Of a stretch of DNA of 64,000 nt, positions 9,078 to 17,552 are shown in pieces. This DNA is from Deltaproteobacteria bacterium (GTDB lineage Bacteria > Myxococcota_A > Polyangia > Polyangiales > Polyangiaceae). The position numbers were made by a program, and so were the translations under genes. Positions within the stretch are counted from its first letter, which is position 1. The number at the start of each line of letters is the position of its first letter. The notes below the pieces were generated by a model. It was not told the DNA's origin and ran no database searches. It worked only from the letters and a program-made list of their open reading frames with translations. The stretch spans positions 1 to 64,000 of the forward strand of contig JACRCQ010000052.1 in the NCBI GenBank assembly GCA_016218915.1, written 5' to 3'.

Positions 9078-11363
9078 CTACTTGGGCTGCGCGCTCGTAT
9101 CAGTCTCGAACACGAGCCCTCGCCCGGCGATGAACTCGGCAAAGCGCTCGGACACGTACGCCAGGCCGTTGATGTCCTCCGGCGGATAGCCCCCGTCCAC
9201 CGGGTTCGCGATCTCGATCACGCCCAGGAATCGCCCGTGAAGCTCCACGGCCGCAGCGAGGATGAACTTGGGCGCGCTTCCCAGTGCGGCCCAACGCCCC
9301 GCACGGACCCGGCCGTCTCGCGCAACGTCGAGCACGAACGGACGCCTGCGGTTCATGATCTCGGTGATCAGCGGATCGCGCTCCGCAGTCCTTCCGCCGA
9401 GCACAAGGTGCGCGTTGGGGCCGACAGCGCGCATGACCACGAACTCACGACGATTGATGTCGTAGAGCTGCACCATGCCAGTCGAGCTGCGGAACTTCTC
9501 GAGCGCGATCGTGAGCACGAAGTCCGCGCCCTCTTCCGTGTCGCGCACGAAGTTCAGATCGTGCATCGCTTCAAACAGATCCGCGATCAGCTCGTCGCCG
9601 GAAAGCCTCGGCCCTGGGGTCGGCGCTGCCTTGGGCGGCATCGGCGCTTGCGCAGCAGGCTTGGCCGCAGGCGTTGCCGCAGGCTGCTGCACGACGGGTT
9701 GCGGAGCAGGCTGCTTCACGACGGGCTGAGGCGCAGGCTGCTGCACCGCGGGCTGAGGCGCAGGCTGCTGCACCACGGGCTGAGGCGCAGGCTGCTGCAC
9801 CACGGGCTGAGGCGCAGGCTGCTGCACGACGGGTTGCGGAGCAGGCTGCTGCACGACCAGCGGCGGCGGGGGCAGCTGCAGGCCCTGTTGCGCAACGGGT
9901 TGAGGCGCAGGTTGCTGAACGACCGGTTGAGGAACCGGCTGCTGCACCGCGGGTTGAGCAGCGGGCTGCGGAGGCGGCTGCTGAGGCAATACCGCACCCT
10001 GCGCTGCAAGCTGGGCGGATGGCACCGTGGCAGCGGGCGGCGGCGTGCTCCGAGACGACTCCTGCTTCAACGCCGACGGCGTCGCAGGGTGCGTCTCCTG
10101 GCGAGGTCGGTGAGAATCCGGTTGGATTGGAGGAGCAGGCCAGCCACCCGAGACCGCCTGCGGAGATGTGATCGGCGCGGGCGCAGGAGCCACGGGCTGG
10201 GCAGGCGCCTGAACCGGCCTCGGCGCAGCCTGTGGCGCAGGCTGAGGTGCAGGCTGAGGTGCAGGCTGAGGTGCAGGCTGTGGAGCAGGTTGCGCCGCAG
10301 GCGGCGGGCTCGACTGCACTGCCACGGGTGGAGGCGTCGGCGTCCTCTGGATCTTGACCGACGGTGTGGAGCCGCCCGGACGCGCCGGGTAGTGGATCTC
10401 AGGATCTGTACCGCGCCAGTCCTTCCAGACCAGGGCCACGATCGGCGGACGCGACGGCCGTCCTTCGAACACGTGATCGAATACGGCGAGATTGACGAGC
10501 TTTCCTCGCGGAGCCGCGGCGAGCTGGTTCTTCACTTCCTCGAACTTCGCAAGGATGAACCGCTCACATTCCGCTTCACCCACTGAGGGCGACACGGCGT
10601 ACGCGAACTCGCGGTACGTGAGCGGTGAGCCTGGCGAAGGCTCCTGCTCGCGCTTGATCAACACCTTGTGCTCAGGCAGGAACAACGCGGGCCTGGGAGC
10701 TGCCAGCGGGGGCGCCGGAGTGGATGGCGCGCGCGGCGCTGCAGGGGCGGCCACAGGAGCCGCAGCAACGGCAGCGGGTGCGGCAGCAGCGCGCGGCGCC
10801 GACGCTGACGAAGGCGGCACCGATGGAACTCGAGCCCTGTCGATCGCGGCCGAAGGCGGCGGAGTGAACGCGTTCGATGCTGGTGCCGCGTAGGCATTCG
10901 AAGGCGGCGACGGCACGCGATCCGGGGGGATCGCAGGGGGCGGCGTGCTTCGAGGCTTGAACGATTCCTGGACCGGCTGCACTCCCGGGGAGCCGAACGC
11001 AACGGTCTGGTTGAACTGCTTGTGCGAATCCGACGCTGGCGTCGAAGCGGGCGCAGATGCAGGCGGACGCACCGAAGGCATTCGCTGAGTGGTGGATCCG
11101 GAGGGTGCAACAGGCGGCGGAGCGACGCTGGGAGTCTTTTCCTCGGGCGCCCTTCGAACCATGTAGCGAAGCCGGTTTGCAGGATCGACCGCGCGCACAC
11201 CATCGTCGAGAACCTCGATGGAGAAGCTCCGAAGCGCGTCATCCAGGCCGGTCTGGTTTCGAATCGCCTTCAGGGCGTTCTGCCAGTTCGACGCTTCGAC
11301 GGTTCGGCGTTCAGGCGTGGCAACCGACTTGCCCAAGGTACTTATGTCGACGAACCATCGCAT
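9078..11363 (-). CDS. GAF-domain protein with long Pro/Gln/Ala-rich linker
   Basis: About 761 residues if started at ATG 11363 (MRWFVDISTLGKS); the open frame runs upstream to 11450, but the extra part has no coding character. The N-terminal 80 residues form a small conserved-looking domain (WQNALKAIRNQTGLDDALRS, FSIEVLDDGVRAVDP). A long low-complexity linker follows, interrupted near the middle by a folded segment (LTYREFAYAVSPSVGEAECE; ALVWKDWRGTDPEIHYPA). The last 180 residues are a GAF-like domain (GDELIADLFEAMHDLNFVRD to the C-terminus) ending in YVSERFAEFIAGRGLVFET. It is likely a cytoplasmic sensory partner of the histidine kinase downstream. Ligand unknown. Confidence 0.8.
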   Translation of the reverse strand: MRWFVDISTLGKSVATPERRTVEASNWQNALKAIRNQTGLDDALRSFSIEVLDDGVRAVDPANRLRYMVRRAPEEKTPSVAPPPVAPSGSTTQRMPSVRPPASAPASTPASDSHKQFNQTVAFGSPGVQPVQESFKPRSTPPPAIPPDRVPSPPSNAYAAPASNAFTPPPSAAIDRARVPSVPPSSASAPRAAAAPAAVAAAPVAAPAAPRAPSTPAPPLAAPRPALFLPEHKVLIKREQEPSPGSPLTYREFAYAVSPSVGEAECERFILAKFEEVKNQLAAAPRGKLVNLAVFDHVFEGRPSRPPIVALVWKDWRGTDPEIHYPARPGGSTPSVKIQRTPTPPPVAVQSSPPPAAQPAPQPAPQPAPQPAPQPAPQAAPRPVQAPAQPVAPAPAPITSPQAVSGGWPAPPIQPDSHRPRQETHPATPSALKQESSRSTPPPAATVPSAQLAAQGAVLPQQPPPQPAAQPAVQQPVPQPVVQQPAPQPVAQQGLQLPPPPLVVQQPAPQPVVQQPAPQPVVQQPAPQPVVQQPAPQPAVQQPAPQPVVKQPAPQPVVQQPAATPAAKPAAQAPMPPKAAPTPGPRLSGDELIADLFEAMHDLNFVRDTEEGADFVLTIALEKFRSSTGMVQLYDINRREFVVMRAVGPNAHLVLGGRTAERDPLITEIMNRRRPFVLDVARDGRVRAGRWAALGSAPKFILAAAVELHGRFLGVIEIANPVDGGYPPEDINGLAYVSERFAEFIAGRGLVFETDTSAQPK
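9690..9960 (-). repeat. coding repeats encoding QQPAPQPVV units
   Basis: Within the GAF-protein gene, about 24-27 base units are repeated nearly exactly and translate as repeats of QQPAPQPVV and close variants, roughly ten copies. They form a Pro/Gln-rich unstructured linker. A second, shorter run of QPAP repeats (nucleotides 10230-10290) lies upstream in the same gene. Such tandem DNA could vary in copy number between strains. Confidence 0.8.
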
Positions 11364-11485
11364 GGCAGGAAGATCCCAGGTCGAGCGGATCGGCCCGGAC
11401 CAGCATCGAGGTCTACCGACTGCGTGCGAGCAGGTCAACGAACATCCCACAGCGCCCCGGGTTCTCTCCCACCCGGAAACCGTCT

Positions 11486-13636
11486 ATGACTCGTGCCACC
11501 GCAGCACCCATGGCCGTCATTTTCCACCCCCCTTCCACCGGATTTCGCGCGCGAGTCCGGGCCCTGCTCAGAATCGGCTATCCCGTGGTGGCTGCTTTTG
11601 CCATTCTGGTCATGGCGCGTCGTTTCTACGGCGAGATGCACCTGCAGACCGGGGGGCAGTGGTCAGCCCCGCTCGACGACGTGTTCATACACTTCGACTA
11701 CGCGAGATCAATCGCGCGTGGCTATCCGTTCGAGTGGTCGGAGGGGAACGGGTTCTCCAGCGGAAATACGAGCATTACCTACCCGTTCGTGCTGGCCCTG
11801 GGCTACTGGGTGGGATTTCGCGGCCCATTGCTCATGCTTTGGGCTGCGATCACCGCCTGCTGCAGCGTGTTGGCCTACTTTCTGGCTTGCCAGCGCCTCG
11901 CCGTGGGACTGCCTCCGATAGCCCGTTGGCTCCTGCCGGTCACCGTCCTGTCGCTCGGAGCGCTGGACTGGTCGCTGTTCAGTGGCATGGAGGTGGCCTT
12001 CTTTCTGGGCGTTTGGGGCGTAGCCCTGGATGCTGCCCTGCATTTGCGCCAGTCGCCCTGGTCCAGGATCCCGGCCCGAAGCCTGTGGCTCGGCCTGGTC
12101 GGGGCCGTGGTCGTGGCGACGCGCCCTGAAGGCGCCGCCGCGATAGCGATCCTGGGCCTGGCAGCCGGGGCGCTCGTCTGGCGTACCCATCGTTCGCGCA
12201 AAGCCTTCCTGTACACCGTCCTGCTCGCCGGTGGCCCGGCCGTCGCGTTCCTCGTGTTGCAGGGCCTGGTCAACCGCTGGCTGACCGGCGAGTCCCTGGC
12301 CAACGGGTCGATCGTCAAGCTCGCCCTGTACAACCCGTTCATGACGCCGCTCGAGAAGTGGAAGGACTACACGTTCCACCTCGGCTACTGCTTCTGGCGC
12401 CTCGTGGAGCATCACTTCGCCCACGAGAAGCCCTATGGCTGGCCCTTTGGCTGGATCCCGGTGCTGCTGGCGCTCGTGCCCCTGGGATCCAAGCGCACGC
12501 GCCCGGCAGCCATCCTGCTGCTCGCATCGAGCGTGTCCTTCATCCTGCTCGTTGCGATGAACGCCCAGGTGCGATGGCAGAACGAGCGCTACACCATGCC
12601 TGCCGTCGCCTGGCTCTTCACATCCGCAGGGCTGGGGCTCGGCGTGCTGCTGAGCGCTGGCAAGAGCGCGCTGGCACGGCTCACCTGGCCTGCTCGCGCT
12701 CTTCTGGGCGCTGCGCTTGCCGCGCTGTTCGTGGTTCATCAGGCCCCGAACATGCGCGATCAGATCTGGTTCTTCGGACGCGCCAGCCGCAACATCCGCG
12801 ACCAGCACATCCGTGCAGGGCTTCTGCTGCGAACCCTGCACCCGCAACCGCGACGGGTGGCCGTGGGCGATGCCGGTGCCTTGATGTACGCCTCGGATCT
12901 GCCGGGGCTCGACATCATCGGCCTCGGCGGGTTCCACCGATTTCCGTTCGCGCGCGCCTCGGTCAACGGCATCGGCGCCACCATCGAGCTGATCGAGCGC
13001 ATGCACCCATCGGATCGTCCGGATATCCTCGCGGTCTACCCGACCTGGTTCCCGGACTTCGTCATGTACTTCGGACACCAGATCGCTGCTGTCCCCGTGG
13101 AAGGCAACGTGATCTGCGGCGGCGCCGAGAAGGGCATCTACCGGGCGGACTGGCACCTGCTCAACACCGGCGCGCGTCCTTCGCTCCTCGACAAGTTCGA
13201 GCGCATCGTGGATGAGGTCGATGTGGCGGACCTGATGAGCGAGGACGATCACCACTACCGCTACCAGGGGCCGCAGACCGGCTTTGTGCAGATGAGGATC
13301 CTCGCCGATCTCAAGGATCCTTCGAGAGATGTCCTGGATGCAGGTCGCGTGCTGCTCTCAGGCCGAACCGAGCGGTTCGAGCTGCGCCGACCGTCCAACG
13401 GCGCAACCGCCCGGCTGGTGGTGCGCGCAGCGCCGGTCGATCGCGGACAGGTCGACGTCACGATCGACGGCCAGCCCGTGGGCGCACTTCAGGTGGAGCC
13501 CGCCACAGGATGGGCAGAGTTGTCGATGCCCTTGGCTCCGAAGGTTGCGCGAGAGCGCACGATGCAGGTGACGTTCACGGCGCGCGGCCTTCGCGAGTGG
13601 ACCAACTTCCACGTCTGGCTCGTCGAAAAGCCGTGA
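11486..13636 (+). CDS. polytopic GT-C-like membrane protein
   Basis: About 716 residues from ATG 11486 (ATG 11510 is an alternative). Many hydrophobic segments cover residues 25-430. An acidic loop after the first membrane helix (APLDDVFIHFDYARSIARGY) has the double-Asp typical of GT-C glycosyltransferases, followed by PFEWSEGNGFSSGNTSITYP. The C-terminal 290 residues are soluble and end in a beta-rich module (VDVTIDGQPVGALQVEP). It probably transfers a lipid-linked sugar to an envelope polymer or lipid (inference). It overlaps the next gene by 4 bases, and the two proteins have nearly the same length and plan. Confidence 0.72.
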   Translation: MTRATAAPMAVIFHPPSTGFRARVRALLRIGYPVVAAFAILVMARRFYGEMHLQTGGQWSAPLDDVFIHFDYARSIARGYPFEWSEGNGFSSGNTSITYPFVLALGYWVGFRGPLLMLWAAITACCSVLAYFLACQRLAVGLPPIARWLLPVTVLSLGALDWSLFSGMEVAFFLGVWGVALDAALHLRQSPWSRIPARSLWLGLVGAVVVATRPEGAAAIAILGLAAGALVWRTHRSRKAFLYTVLLAGGPAVAFLVLQGLVNRWLTGESLANGSIVKLALYNPFMTPLEKWKDYTFHLGYCFWRLVEHHFAHEKPYGWPFGWIPVLLALVPLGSKRTRPAAILLLASSVSFILLVAMNAQVRWQNERYTMPAVAWLFTSAGLGLGVLLSAGKSALARLTWPARALLGAALAALFVVHQAPNMRDQIWFFGRASRNIRDQHIRAGLLLRTLHPQPRRVAVGDAGALMYASDLPGLDIIGLGGFHRFPFARASVNGIGATIELIERMHPSDRPDILAVYPTWFPDFVMYFGHQIAAVPVEGNVICGGAEKGIYRADWHLLNTGARPSLLDKFERIVDEVDVADLMSEDDHHYRYQGPQTGFVQMRILADLKDPSRDVLDAGRVLLSGRTERFELRRPSNGATARLVVRAAPVDRGQVDVTIDGQPVGALQVEPATGWAELSMPLAPKVARERTMQVTFTARGLREWTNFHVWLVEKP

Positions 13637-15786
13637 GCGCAATGCGGTCGGTCCTGGGCTACGCACTTCCGGCCGACGCCGCAGGTTGGGCGGCCCTGGC
13701 GCTTGCCGCGATCGTGCTGCTTTTGCAGCCGCTCGCGAGCAAGTGGCTGACGCGCGTTTCGCTGCGAAGCTGGGTCGCAGCGTGCGCTGCGCTTGCAGCT
13801 GGATTGTCTGCTTTCTGGATCTGGCACTACCTGCGAGGCGGGCCGAGGATCGTCGACGCGACCAGCTACTGGCTCGAAGCGCGAGCGATGTCGCACGGGA
13901 TGCTCACCTGGCCTGTGCAGGATCCGACTGCGAGCTTCCGCGGGCGGTTCCTCCTGATGCAGGACAGCTCCCCGGCTTCGGTCGGTGTCATCTTTCCTCC
14001 GGGCTTCCCCGCTGTTCTCGCGGTCGGATTTCTCGCCGGCGCGCCCATGGCCATCGGCCCGCTGATCGCCGCTGCCCTGGTGGTTGCCACGGCTGCGCTG
14101 GCAAAGCAGGTCACAGCTAGCAGCGACGTCGCAAAGCTCGCAGCGCTCGTGTCTGCGCTCAGCGCCTGCCTCCGCTACCACACGTCCGATACCATGTCCC
14201 ACGGGCTGGCTGCGCTCTGCCTGGCCGGTGCGCTGTGGTTCGGAACGCGAGCCGCAGCAGCCTCGGATCAGCGAAGCCGCCTGCTGGCGTGGGCAGGATG
14301 CGGTCTGTCCGCAGGATGGCTCCTCGCAACTCGTCCCGTTTCCTTCGGAGCCTTGGCGATCGTCGGCGCCCTTGCACTCGCCACAGCGCTTCGCTCCCCC
14401 GATTTTCGCAAGAGCGCATCGCTCTGGAGCCCTGCGGCCCTGATCATCGGAGGTGCACTGCCAGCAGCGCTTCTCGCTGTGCACCAGCACGCGCTGACAG
14501 GCCACTGGCTCGCCTCGTCACAGGCCGCGTACTACCTGGCGTCCGACGGGCCCCCAGGGTGCTTTCGATACGGCTTCGGACGCGGCATCGGCTGCCTGGT
14601 CGAGCACGAGCCCTATGTAAGCAGCGTTCTGCCAGAAGGCTATGGCCTTCGGTCTGCGCTGATCACCACGGGACGGCGTCTGCACCTGCACCTTTCCGAC
14701 GTGGCCAACGCAGAGCCGATCGCGCTGCTGGTGATCGCTGGCGCCTGGCTGGGACGTACGAGCCCGTGGGTGCGTCTACTCACGGCTTGCCCGATTGCGC
14801 TGCTCGTAGCCTACGTTCCCTTCTACTTCGACGGGAGCTATCCGGGCGGCGGCGCCCGTTTGATCATCGACGCCATCGCTGCAGAGCATGTGTTGATCGC
14901 GATCGCACTGCACGCCTGGGCGCAGCGGAGCAAGCTGCAGGCGCTGGGCATGTCCCGGGCCCTGGGAACGATCGCCGCGGTCATGCTCGCTGGATTTGCG
15001 CTTCGCGCGAGCCATCAACACGCGTTGCTGCGCGATCGGGACGGCGGCAAGCCGCTCTACGAACCTGCGCTCGTGGCTGCATCGACCCCCGGCACGGGGC
15101 TGCTGTTCGTGGGCAACGATCACGCGTTCAATCTCGCCTATGACCCATCGGTGCGCGACGCCTCGAAAGGACGATGGGTAGCCAGAGCGCGTGGGGATGA
15201 TCGCGATCGACTCCTGTGGGAGCGTCTTGGACGTCCCGCGGCGTGGCGGTTTCACATGGATCCTTGGAGCAGGCCTCCCACCGATGCGCGGATCGATCGT
15301 TGGGCGCCAACGAGTCAACAAGCGGGCATATGGCTGTTCGAAGCGGAAGCGGAGTGGCCGCCGTTGGCCCAGAACGGTGGCTACGCAGTGCCGACCTGGC
15401 TCAGCCCAGGCAGCTGCGTATCTTCAGGCGTGGCCCTGGCCCTGGTGCGAACCGGCGAAGAGCCTGCCTGTGTGACTGTGGAGGTCCCGTGGCCGTCGCC
15501 GCAAGCCTGGGACGTGCGGCTGGCTCTTGTGGTGGATGGTACGGTGTCTGTGCAGGCGTGGCTGCAAGCAGGGGGCGGGCGGCAAGGCTGGACGCTTCCG
15601 GAGAGCATCGACCCGGTGGCGTGGCCAGGTTCTGCCCGATCACCCGAGGGGCGATGGTGCATCGGGCTCCCTGCACTTCGCGTGAATGCAGGGGAAAAGA
15701 GCGGCCAGATCACGGTGTGCTCCCGTCAGCGATGGATCGCCTTGGATGCCGTCCGCTTGACCATCCCAACACCACAATACCATTGA
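13633..15786 (+). CDS. second polytopic GT-C-like membrane protein
   Basis: About 717 residues if the GTG at 13633 is used, which overlaps the upstream stop as GTGA; ATG 13642 is an in-frame alternative. At least ten hydrophobic segments cover residues 10-470. An extracytoplasmic loop contains DATSYWLEARAMSHGMLTWP and a Ser/Phe-rich stretch, the position where GT-C enzymes carry their acidic catalytic motif. A further loop has DGSYPGGGARLIIDAIAAEH. The C-terminal 240 residues are soluble and beta-rich (VRLALVVDGTVSVQAWL). The tandem pairing with the previous gene suggests cooperating or duplicated envelope glycosyltransferases (inference). Substrate unknown. Confidence 0.7.
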   Translation: MSAMRSVLGYALPADAAGWAALALAAIVLLLQPLASKWLTRVSLRSWVAACAALAAGLSAFWIWHYLRGGPRIVDATSYWLEARAMSHGMLTWPVQDPTASFRGRFLLMQDSSPASVGVIFPPGFPAVLAVGFLAGAPMAIGPLIAAALVVATAALAKQVTASSDVAKLAALVSALSACLRYHTSDTMSHGLAALCLAGALWFGTRAAAASDQRSRLLAWAGCGLSAGWLLATRPVSFGALAIVGALALATALRSPDFRKSASLWSPAALIIGGALPAALLAVHQHALTGHWLASSQAAYYLASDGPPGCFRYGFGRGIGCLVEHEPYVSSVLPEGYGLRSALITTGRRLHLHLSDVANAEPIALLVIAGAWLGRTSPWVRLLTACPIALLVAYVPFYFDGSYPGGGARLIIDAIAAEHVLIAIALHAWAQRSKLQALGMSRALGTIAAVMLAGFALRASHQHALLRDRDGGKPLYEPALVAASTPGTGLLFVGNDHAFNLAYDPSVRDASKGRWVARARGDDRDRLLWERLGRPAAWRFHMDPWSRPPTDARIDRWAPTSQQAGIWLFEAEAEWPPLAQNGGYAVPTWLSPGSCVSSGVALALVRTGEEPACVTVEVPWPSPQAWDVRLALVVDGTVSVQAWLQAGGGRQGWTLPESIDPVAWPGSARSPEGRWCIGLPALRVNAGEKSGQITVCSRQRWIALDAVRLTIPTPQYH

Positions 15787-15847
15787 CTTTTCAGAGCGTC
15801 GTGCGAACCTTGCCCGTGGTTTCCAAGAGGGCGAACGGACAGGAACC

Positions 15848-16174
15848 ATGACCAAGAGCGAGCTTGTCGAAGCGATCGCGGCACGCGCCGACTTGAGCAA
15901 GGCGCGGGCTGAAATGGTGGTCAATTGCGTTTTCGACGCGATGACGGAGGCGCTGCGTTCCGAGGACGGCGTCGAGATCCGAGGCTTTGGTAGCCTGAAG
16001 GTCCGCGCGCACAAGCCCTACCAGGGACGAAACCCGCGCACTGGCAAGTCGGTGCAGGTTCCGTCCAAGCGATTGCCGTTCTTCAAGGTGGGCAAAGAGC
16101 TCAAGGAGCTGGTCAATGCCAGCCGGCTCCTGGGCGCGATCCGCGGCGGCAACGACGGAGACGAGGAAGAGTAG
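15848..16174 (+). CDS. HU/IHF-family DNA-binding protein
   Basis: A 108-residue nucleoid protein. It starts with the family N-terminus MTKSELVEAIAARADLSK, continues with FDAMTEALRSEDGVEIRGFG, and has the DNA-binding arm GRNPRTGKSVQVPSKRLPFF (the RNPxTG signature), then KVGKELKELVN. A 15-residue C-terminal tail ends in GDEEE, an acidic extension absent from E. coli HU or IHF. The GRNPRTGK arm and GFGSLKVR are intact, so DNA bending is expected. A TTGACT hexamer at 15783-15788 could be a -35 element, but no good -10 follows. A GGACAGGA ribosome-binding site precedes the ATG. Confidence 0.93.
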   Translation: MTKSELVEAIAARADLSKARAEMVVNCVFDAMTEALRSEDGVEIRGFGSLKVRAHKPYQGRNPRTGKSVQVPSKRLPFFKVGKELKELVNASRLLGAIRGGNDGDEEE

Positions 16175-16178
16175 GCCG

Positions 16179-17186
16179 TTGGATCGCTCGCGGCGCCAGA
16201 CGCTGCTGGCAATCGTCGGGTTGGTTGGGGGGATCGCTACCGGTGCGTGCGCCAGACAGGCGCCACCTCCGATCGCACCCAAGCCCAAGCCCAACGAGCC
16301 GCTCCGGCTCGACCCGCTCGAGGCGCTCGCCCCGGCTGCTGGGCTCGAGTGGGTGGTGATCGCAGAGCCGCAGCCGATCCTGCAGGCCCCTGCGCTCAAG
16401 CCCGCCTTGCTCAAGCTGTTCCCTGACTTTCGCCTCGATGCCTTCCTTCGAGCGAGCGCCATCGATGTGCGCAAGCTCAAGCGCGTCGTGGTCGCCTCGT
16501 ATTCCGGCTCGACTCTGTTCGTGTTGTCGGGCGTGGAGGACGTCGTAGAGGCAGAGCGACGCTTCCGGGCACGTCTGATGACCGATGTGGTGCGCACGAC
16601 CCAGCGCGACGATGCGGCGTTGGTGACTGGCAAGCTCGGCAACGGGCAGAAGCGCGCGATGGCTGTGATGCAGCCCGACATCGTTGCGATCGAGAGCGGC
16701 GACAGCCGTCACGCCAAGGCCGCCTACCTTCATGCGCTCGGAAAGCTGAAACGATCGGTTGGCGCTCTGGAGGCCCCGGGGCTTCCGATGCTCGCCAAGC
16801 GTCTGGGCCAGGCGCCGATCCTCGGCTTCGCGGCAGGGCCGTTCGAGGGCGAATGGAAGCGCGGGTTGCACGGGATTCTGTCGGCTGCAACCGGAGCTGG
16901 GGGCGCTGTCAGGCTCACGCCGATCGGGACGCTGCAGGGCTCGTTCGTGGTGGCAGGAGAGTGGGGGCCACAGGCCGAGGCCGCATCGCAGCGGCTTCTG
17001 CGCAGCTGGGACGATCTGGCTGCAAGCGGCTTCGGAAAGCTGACCGGGCTCGACGCCCCGGTGCGTCCTGCGCTTCCCACCCACGCCGAGGATGCAGCGG
17101 CGATCACCGTGGAAGTCAACGCTGAGAAGTTCCTCGAAGGGCTTCGCGCTGCGGTCAGCGCCCAGATCAGCGAGATCATGCAGTAG
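16179..17186 (+). CDS. predicted Tat-type lipoprotein of unknown function
   Basis: About 335 residues from TTG 16179, the only start that gives a clean signal: LDRSRRQTLLAIVGLVGG then ATGAC. The twin Arg before a hydrophobic stretch and the lipobox-like Cys suggest Tat export and lipid attachment. AGGA lies about 12 bases upstream, a rather long spacing. The mature protein has stretches such as LEWVVIAEPQPIL, LFPDFRLDAFLRAS, VVVASYSGSTLFVLSG and HAKAAYLHALGKLKRS, typical of Myxococcota envelope proteins of unknown role. It lies directly upstream of the translocon-like operon; any link is unproven. Confidence 0.62.
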   Translation: MDRSRRQTLLAIVGLVGGIATGACARQAPPPIAPKPKPNEPLRLDPLEALAPAAGLEWVVIAEPQPILQAPALKPALLKLFPDFRLDAFLRASAIDVRKLKRVVVASYSGSTLFVLSGVEDVVEAERRFRARLMTDVVRTTQRDDAALVTGKLGNGQKRAMAVMQPDIVAIESGDSRHAKAAYLHALGKLKRSVGALEAPGLPMLAKRLGQAPILGFAAGPFEGEWKRGLHGILSAATGAGGAVRLTPIGTLQGSFVVAGEWGPQAEAASQRLLRSWDDLAASGFGKLTGLDAPVRPALPTHAEDAAAITVEVNAEKFLEGLRAAVSAQISEIMQ

Positions 17187-17210
17187 AAAGCCTGCGCTGC
17201 GCGCTGCCGG

Positions 17211-17241
17211 GGGGCGTCGATCCAGAAATCGACGTCGCCCC
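17211..17241 (+). terminator. inverted repeat between lipoprotein and translocon-like operon
   Basis: CGTCGAT (17215-17221) pairs with ATCGACG (17228-17234) around a 6-base loop. GGGG before and CCCC after extend the stem across a 3-base bulge. There is no T-run, so it may be a factor-dependent terminator for the upstream gene, or a leader structure of the operon that starts at 17304. Confidence 0.35.
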
Positions 17242-17303
17242 TGACGAAAGTACGCAACCGCCTCGGGCTGTTGTCCGAATGGGCCTCGTAAACGGAGGTT
17301 GCC

Positions 17304-17522
17304 ATGAACGGAGCACAGCGAAGGATGGAGTTGCAGAGGTTGGAGCAGGCCTGGCGAGACAACGCGGCGGCCTGTGGCAACGCGATTGAAGAGATGCGTC
17401 GCCTGCTGCCGGCCAATCAGACCGTGGCGGTCGATACCGCGCACATCGAAGAGGTGTTCGACGGTGCGACCCCCACGGTGGACCAGGGCATCACCCTTCC
17501 GAGCTTCGCCATGCGCGTTTGA
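17304..17522 (+). CDS. small protein in sseA position of translocon-like operon
   Basis: A 72-residue protein with a strong GGAGG ribosome-binding site 6-7 bases before its ATG. Residues 5-35 form a likely amphipathic helix (MELQRLEQAWRDNAAACGNA, then IEEMRRLL). The rest is short and ends LPSFAMRV. I do not recognise the family. By position it matches sseA of Salmonella SPI-2 and the CesAB gene role, where a small helical chaperone precedes and serves the filament protein. At 72 residues it is shorter than SseA (about 108). A needle-subunit role is less likely, since needle motifs are not evident. The chaperone role is inference from gene order. Confidence 0.6.
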   Translation: MNGAQRRMELQRLEQAWRDNAAACGNAIEEMRRLLPANQTVAVDTAHIEEVFDGATPTVDQGITLPSFAMRV

Positions 17523-17552
17523 AGAACACAACGAACGACAAGAGGAACGATC

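Noticed and set aside
9690..9960. CRISPR-like array
   Set aside because: The repeats are in-frame coding units with no spacers, inside a Pro/Gln-rich linker.
7125..10586. 1153-residue open frame on the plus strand
   Set aside because: It lies antisense to the nuclease, histidine kinase and GAF genes, is Arg/His-rich without domains, and arises from GC-rich codon bias in the real genes.
17304..17522. T3SS needle subunit for the 72-residue protein
   Set aside because: Size fits, but needle subunits show a helix-turn-helix with a conserved Pro region and polar C-terminal helix, which I cannot see here.
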